From assembly GCA_963402885.1 (NCBI GenBank), contig OY727102.1:3472001-3536000 (forward strand): a stretch of 64,000 nucleotides of DNA. The letters run 5' to 3'. Both the position numbers and the translations under genes were made by a program. Each line of letters starts with the position of its first letter. The first letter of the stretch is position 1. This document shows positions 60,449-64,000 of this stretch, piece after piece. This DNA is from Antedon bifida. Its lineage: Eukaryota > Echinodermata > Crinoidea > Comatulida > Antedonidae. The notes beneath the pieces were generated by a model that saw only the letters and a list, made by a program, of their open reading frames with translations, made no database searches and was not told where the DNA came from.

Positions 60449-61387
60449 AATGATTCAATGAATGTTTAGTGGTTCAGTAAATATACATTTCATTGTGTAT
60501 TTTAAAAACACCTAAAACAGAATACAAAATGATGACCACCATTTGAACATGAAAGTTTGTCTTGTAAGTTGGTCTTATTTTAGGAACATTTGATATTATC
60601 TCCATTAATTTGCATGGAAAATATAATTATTAGAACACTAAACATTACATTATTTCTAAAACAAAACATTTTTTATTTTATAGTTTACTATTCTTCACTC
60701 CTATAGTATTTTTTAAAGTTTATTTCATTGATTTCTATTCTGATATGTGATACTAACTTGGCATAAATTTTATTTTCTCCATCTATACTGTTTATAGCTA
60801 TTATTTAGATATGTTGTTAACAACTATTACTGTATAAAAGGCCATAGCTTTATGTAACTTGTTATCAAAATGTTTCCTTACTTTTTTTTCTGTCAAGAAG
60901 TAATGTATTTACACACCATTGTATCAATTATTAATTTATGGTATTTATTTATTTATATTGATATTTAAAAAAACAAGTAAGAAACAGTTGATATCTGTGT
61001 TTTTTCACACTATGCCTAATGTATAATCGTCCATGGAAGAACATAAACAAACACATTTTGCTTGCAATAATACTATTTTCATAATATCAATAAAAATATT
61101 ATATAAAATATTTCTATCTGTTTACAACATACATCCTTGGAGAAAAAATATATAAATAGACATTGGTATTGGTTGCTTGATATTGTCTCAATTCATGAAT
61201 CCAATTTCTATTTATATCCCCATGTTCATCTATACAAGTTTTATATGTCACTTCTATTTCTAGAAATAAATAATGAATTGATGTACAAACGATTTATCTA
61301 TAGTACTTACTTCATATCATTAGTAAGTATTGCTGAAAAGTAGGTCACGTAGAGGGTCGAAATTTGCCATTTTGTAATGTTGAACTA

Positions 61388-61953
61388 GATATTCCTCTTT
61401 ATTTTTGTCCATAACTATACCCAGCTAAATTACACGTATGATACGCCATGTGTGCCAAAATGTTATCTTTTTAGTAATAAATAAGTCTTCTTTTTTCCAA
61501 TAAAATCTTTCAGTTTTAAACAAAACAACAATGTGAACCTAGTTAATTGATCTGAACTATTAGATATAGATATTCCTCTTTATTTTTGTCCATAACTTTA
61601 CTCAGCTCAAGTACACATATGATACGCCATGTGTGCCAAAATTTTATCTTTTTACTAAGAAATAAGCTGTCTTCTTTTCCAATAAAATCTTCCGGTTTTA
61701 TACAAAACAACAATGTGAAACCTAGTTAATTGATCTGATTGTTGCTATTTGATGAGGAGCAATTTCAAGTCATCCTTAAAATCTAAAAGTATATGATATA
61801 CCATGTGTGCCAAAATTGTATCTTTCTATACCAATAAATAAGCTGTCTTCTTTTCCAATAAAATCTTCCGGTTTTATACAAAACAACAATGTGGAACCTA
61901 GTTAATTGATCTGATTGTTGCTATTTGATGAGGAGCAATTTCAAGTCATCCTT
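61388..61953. repeat. three tandem copies of a 174-181 bp unit
   Basis: GATACGCCATGTGTGCCAAA occurs at 61440, 61621 and (as GATATACC...) 61795. GATATTCCTCTTTATTTTTG is at 61388 and 61569; TTGCTATTTGATGAGGAGCA is at 61742 and 61919. A related single unit lies at about 54950. Non-coding. Confidence 0.85.
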
Positions 61954-62349
61954 ATTATTCATCCAATGTATAAATATATAGGTTAATAACATGACAAGTT
62001 TGAGTTGTTTTTTGCTGTGAGGATTGTCTCCTGGGAAGGTTAGCTTCATTTGCAATAATATTGCTTTTGCATTATTATGACCTTTGAAGAAACGAGTTAT
62101 TTGATATGTGTAAAGCCCAAGTTGAAGATTCTCATGGTGTTGACGAAACATGACATTTAAGGGTGTATATATATTAATATACCTTATATAATAAATCCAG
62201 CTAATATTATGAAAAATAATGACAGGTTATCATATTATCTTATAAATTTAAGATGCTTAAAATCAAAATATTTATAAATATAACATAGGACATTACTTTG
62301 CAAACAGACAACCACAAAACTAATACAGTACTGTCTTTTTAATTCCAGG

Positions 62350-62378
62350 TTAGGGTGGGGGAGGGGGGGCAGGGGTAA
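62350..62378 (+). other. G-quadruplex-prone tract
   Basis: GGGTGGGGGAGGGGGGGCAG then GGG: four or more G runs with one-base loops on the plus strand. Another, looser tract is at about 26801-26830 (GGGGAGCAGGGGGTTGGTAG). Confidence 0.6.
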
Positions 62379-62756
62379 GGTTATGGAAGGGGACTCATAC
62401 AAAAAAAAGAGGAAGGAGTATCCTCACATTTTTTTGGGACAATATTCCATAGATATATTCTATATAAATAGTTATGACGAATATTATTATTAGTATTTAA
62501 AATGTTGCAATATACAGTAAATCCAATTTTTTAAAAAAAAACACAATGGCTCGAAAATCAGGAGGGGGATGACGCTTAACAAGTACTGTATAGATATAAA
62601 CACATCAGGCACGTCAGAACATGAATTCTAAACCGCACGGTGATATACTGAAATTTAATTAATTAATTTGAAACAATAAAGATGAGGAAATATATATACA
62701 GTATATAGTTGGCCTAAACAGAAAAGTAGTACTGTACTTGGTCATACAGTAATGAT

Positions 62757-62830
62757 TCTATTTATAGATTTAAATACATTACTACATCAAAGGTCAAACT
62801 GAGTCTATTTATAGATTTAAATACATAATA
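62757..62830. repeat. short direct repeat
   Basis: TCTATTTATAGATTTAAATA occurs at about 62757 and 62803, separated by AAAGGTCAAACTGAG. Confidence 0.6.
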
Positions 62831-63016
62831 AATTAATAAGTTCACTAAAATGTAATACTATAGCTACATCTTATGGAGGATTTTCTTATTGATATAATGA
62901 GGTTATTTTCCTCAAAATGAGTAAAATTAAATGTGTACATTTATAAAAGGTCAATCGGTCAATATTGCGAGATCCATAGACAAAAACACGTACCTGTATA
63001 ACATCACTTTAATACT

Positions 63017-63310
63017 AATCCATTGCATTACATGGATACATCAGTTGTAATATTAACTACGCGTGTCTTTCCTTTGAATATTGGCTTTGTTTAAACGCCA
63101 ATCACTATTCGATATCTGGGGACAAAGCTTTTCGAAAACATGGAGGACTAACAAAAACACATGAGGCTGTTATAAATCTCTCAGGAAATCCTCGACTTTG
63201 TATTACTTCAAATGTCTTCCTTGGACAATTTCCTCCACCAGCCAGCAGCTTACAGGCATACACACAACGTGAGGGCCAACTTACTAAAAACACATGGTTG
63301 TAGCAGGGAG
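63017..63310 (+). other. GC-richer open segment near the window end
   Basis: A plus-strand frame is open for about 95 codons without an ATG and reads KHGGLTKTHEAVINLSGNPR ... GQFPPPASSLQAYTQREG. The opposite strand is also open at 63105-63341. The segment is GC-richer than its flanks. No family is recognised. It could be an exon or a repeat fragment. Confidence 0.25.
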
Positions 63311-63455
63311 CTTTAAATGTATAGCTCCATGGTTGTAGCATTATTTTATTTATTTATTCAAGACCCGACAGTGTGTTAAAAACACCAATACGGGATCATA
63401 TCGGTATTAAAATACAATAATATGAGATATTTTTATTTGGTTTTTAGTATACACA

Positions 63456-63477
63456 CTTACTATCTATAGATAGTAAG
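63456..63477. repeat. perfect 22-bp palindrome
   Basis: CTTACTATCTA joined to its exact complement TAGATAGTAAG, without a loop. Confidence 0.7.
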
Positions 63478-64000
63478 CTACATTTAATGCAAATAAAAAA
63501 TATGATACTTTTGACATTATAATAATAATAATATATATTGATAAAAAAACATTCAATATTCATCCTGATGATAAATGATTTGAATCAGGTTATTAATAGA
63601 TTTAAAAACAAATTCCTGAATAATTTGTGAAATTCCAATGTTTGCATCAAAAATATTCCCTGAAATGGTTGCTATTGACATGTTGATGAATGTGTAAAAT
63701 TAATAGCTTTTTATAGGTTTATCATAGGGGTTGGCTGTATAAAACACCCTTGTCCTTCTCTGTAAATACAGTTTTGTTCTGTTTAATGAGCCATCAATCC
63801 TGACTATTTATAATTTAAATTTTTTCCGGCTTGAACATTATGAATTGATGAACTATTGATTAGCAATAGAGCAATGTGCATACATTTAAGTTTGTAGCAT
63901 AATTTGGGACCAAATAGGGGAATATGGGTTGGAAGTAGTGTAAAAACATATACTGCTGGCTCTCCTTCCTTGGGGTGTCCCAAAAGGTTCTATAGAAATG

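Overview
The window is AT-rich, intron-heavy animal DNA from an invertebrate, probably a marine one. Evidence: GT-AG introns of 0.3-8 kb, an alpha7-type nicotinic receptor gene, a single MBD2/3-type gene, and many tRNA-derived SINEs, foldback MITEs and satellites. Scattered TAGGCCTA palindromes and the gene content would suit a marine deuterostome such as an echinoderm, but the phylum is not resolved. Nothing bacterial, viral or CRISPR-like was seen.

Layout. (1) 3905-9315, plus strand: the 3' six exons of an alpha7-like nicotinic acetylcholine receptor alpha subunit; its 5' exons lie before the window. (2) 12223-14662, minus strand: a small gene of very short exons, reconstructed by splice phase, encoding a BRCT-like domain. 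(3) 16631-33209, plus strand: a complete six-exon MBD2/3 gene with two very long introns (7.9 and 6.8 kb). Intron 5 holds an uninterrupted 1.84-kb coding exon on the same strand for a ubiquitin-specific-protease-like domain followed by a tandem pair of helix-turn-helix-like repeats. It has a splice acceptor and the reading phase of MBD2/3 exon 5, no in-frame ATG before its catalytic Cys box, and its own AATAAA. A second possible terminal exon lies at 26411. (4) 33.2-64 kb: no gene recognised; repeats dominate. These are a 5.1-kb satellite (49.0-54.1 kb) with a 7-monomer higher-order repeat, a 44-bp minisatellite (57.98-58.84 kb), several small tandem duplications, a LINE 3' end, SINEs and MITEs.

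Mobile DNA. One MITE family occurs about eleven times. Its termini read AAGCTCTGTCTACACTAT, and its core is made of variable numbers of a 21-bp unit that appears as a five-copy array at position 1. At least eight SINE-like insertions carry different tRNA-like heads. One SINE shares its 3' end with a nearby LINE, as expected for a SINE/LINE partnership.

The best candidate for something new is the MBD2/3 locus. If exon 5 (ending 26335) splices to 27784, the product is a predicted 872-residue protein that keeps the methyl-CpG-binding domain and the C-terminal coiled coil and swaps only the 22-residue acidic tail for a deubiquitinase-like module. This is an inference from phase and motifs and needs transcript evidence.
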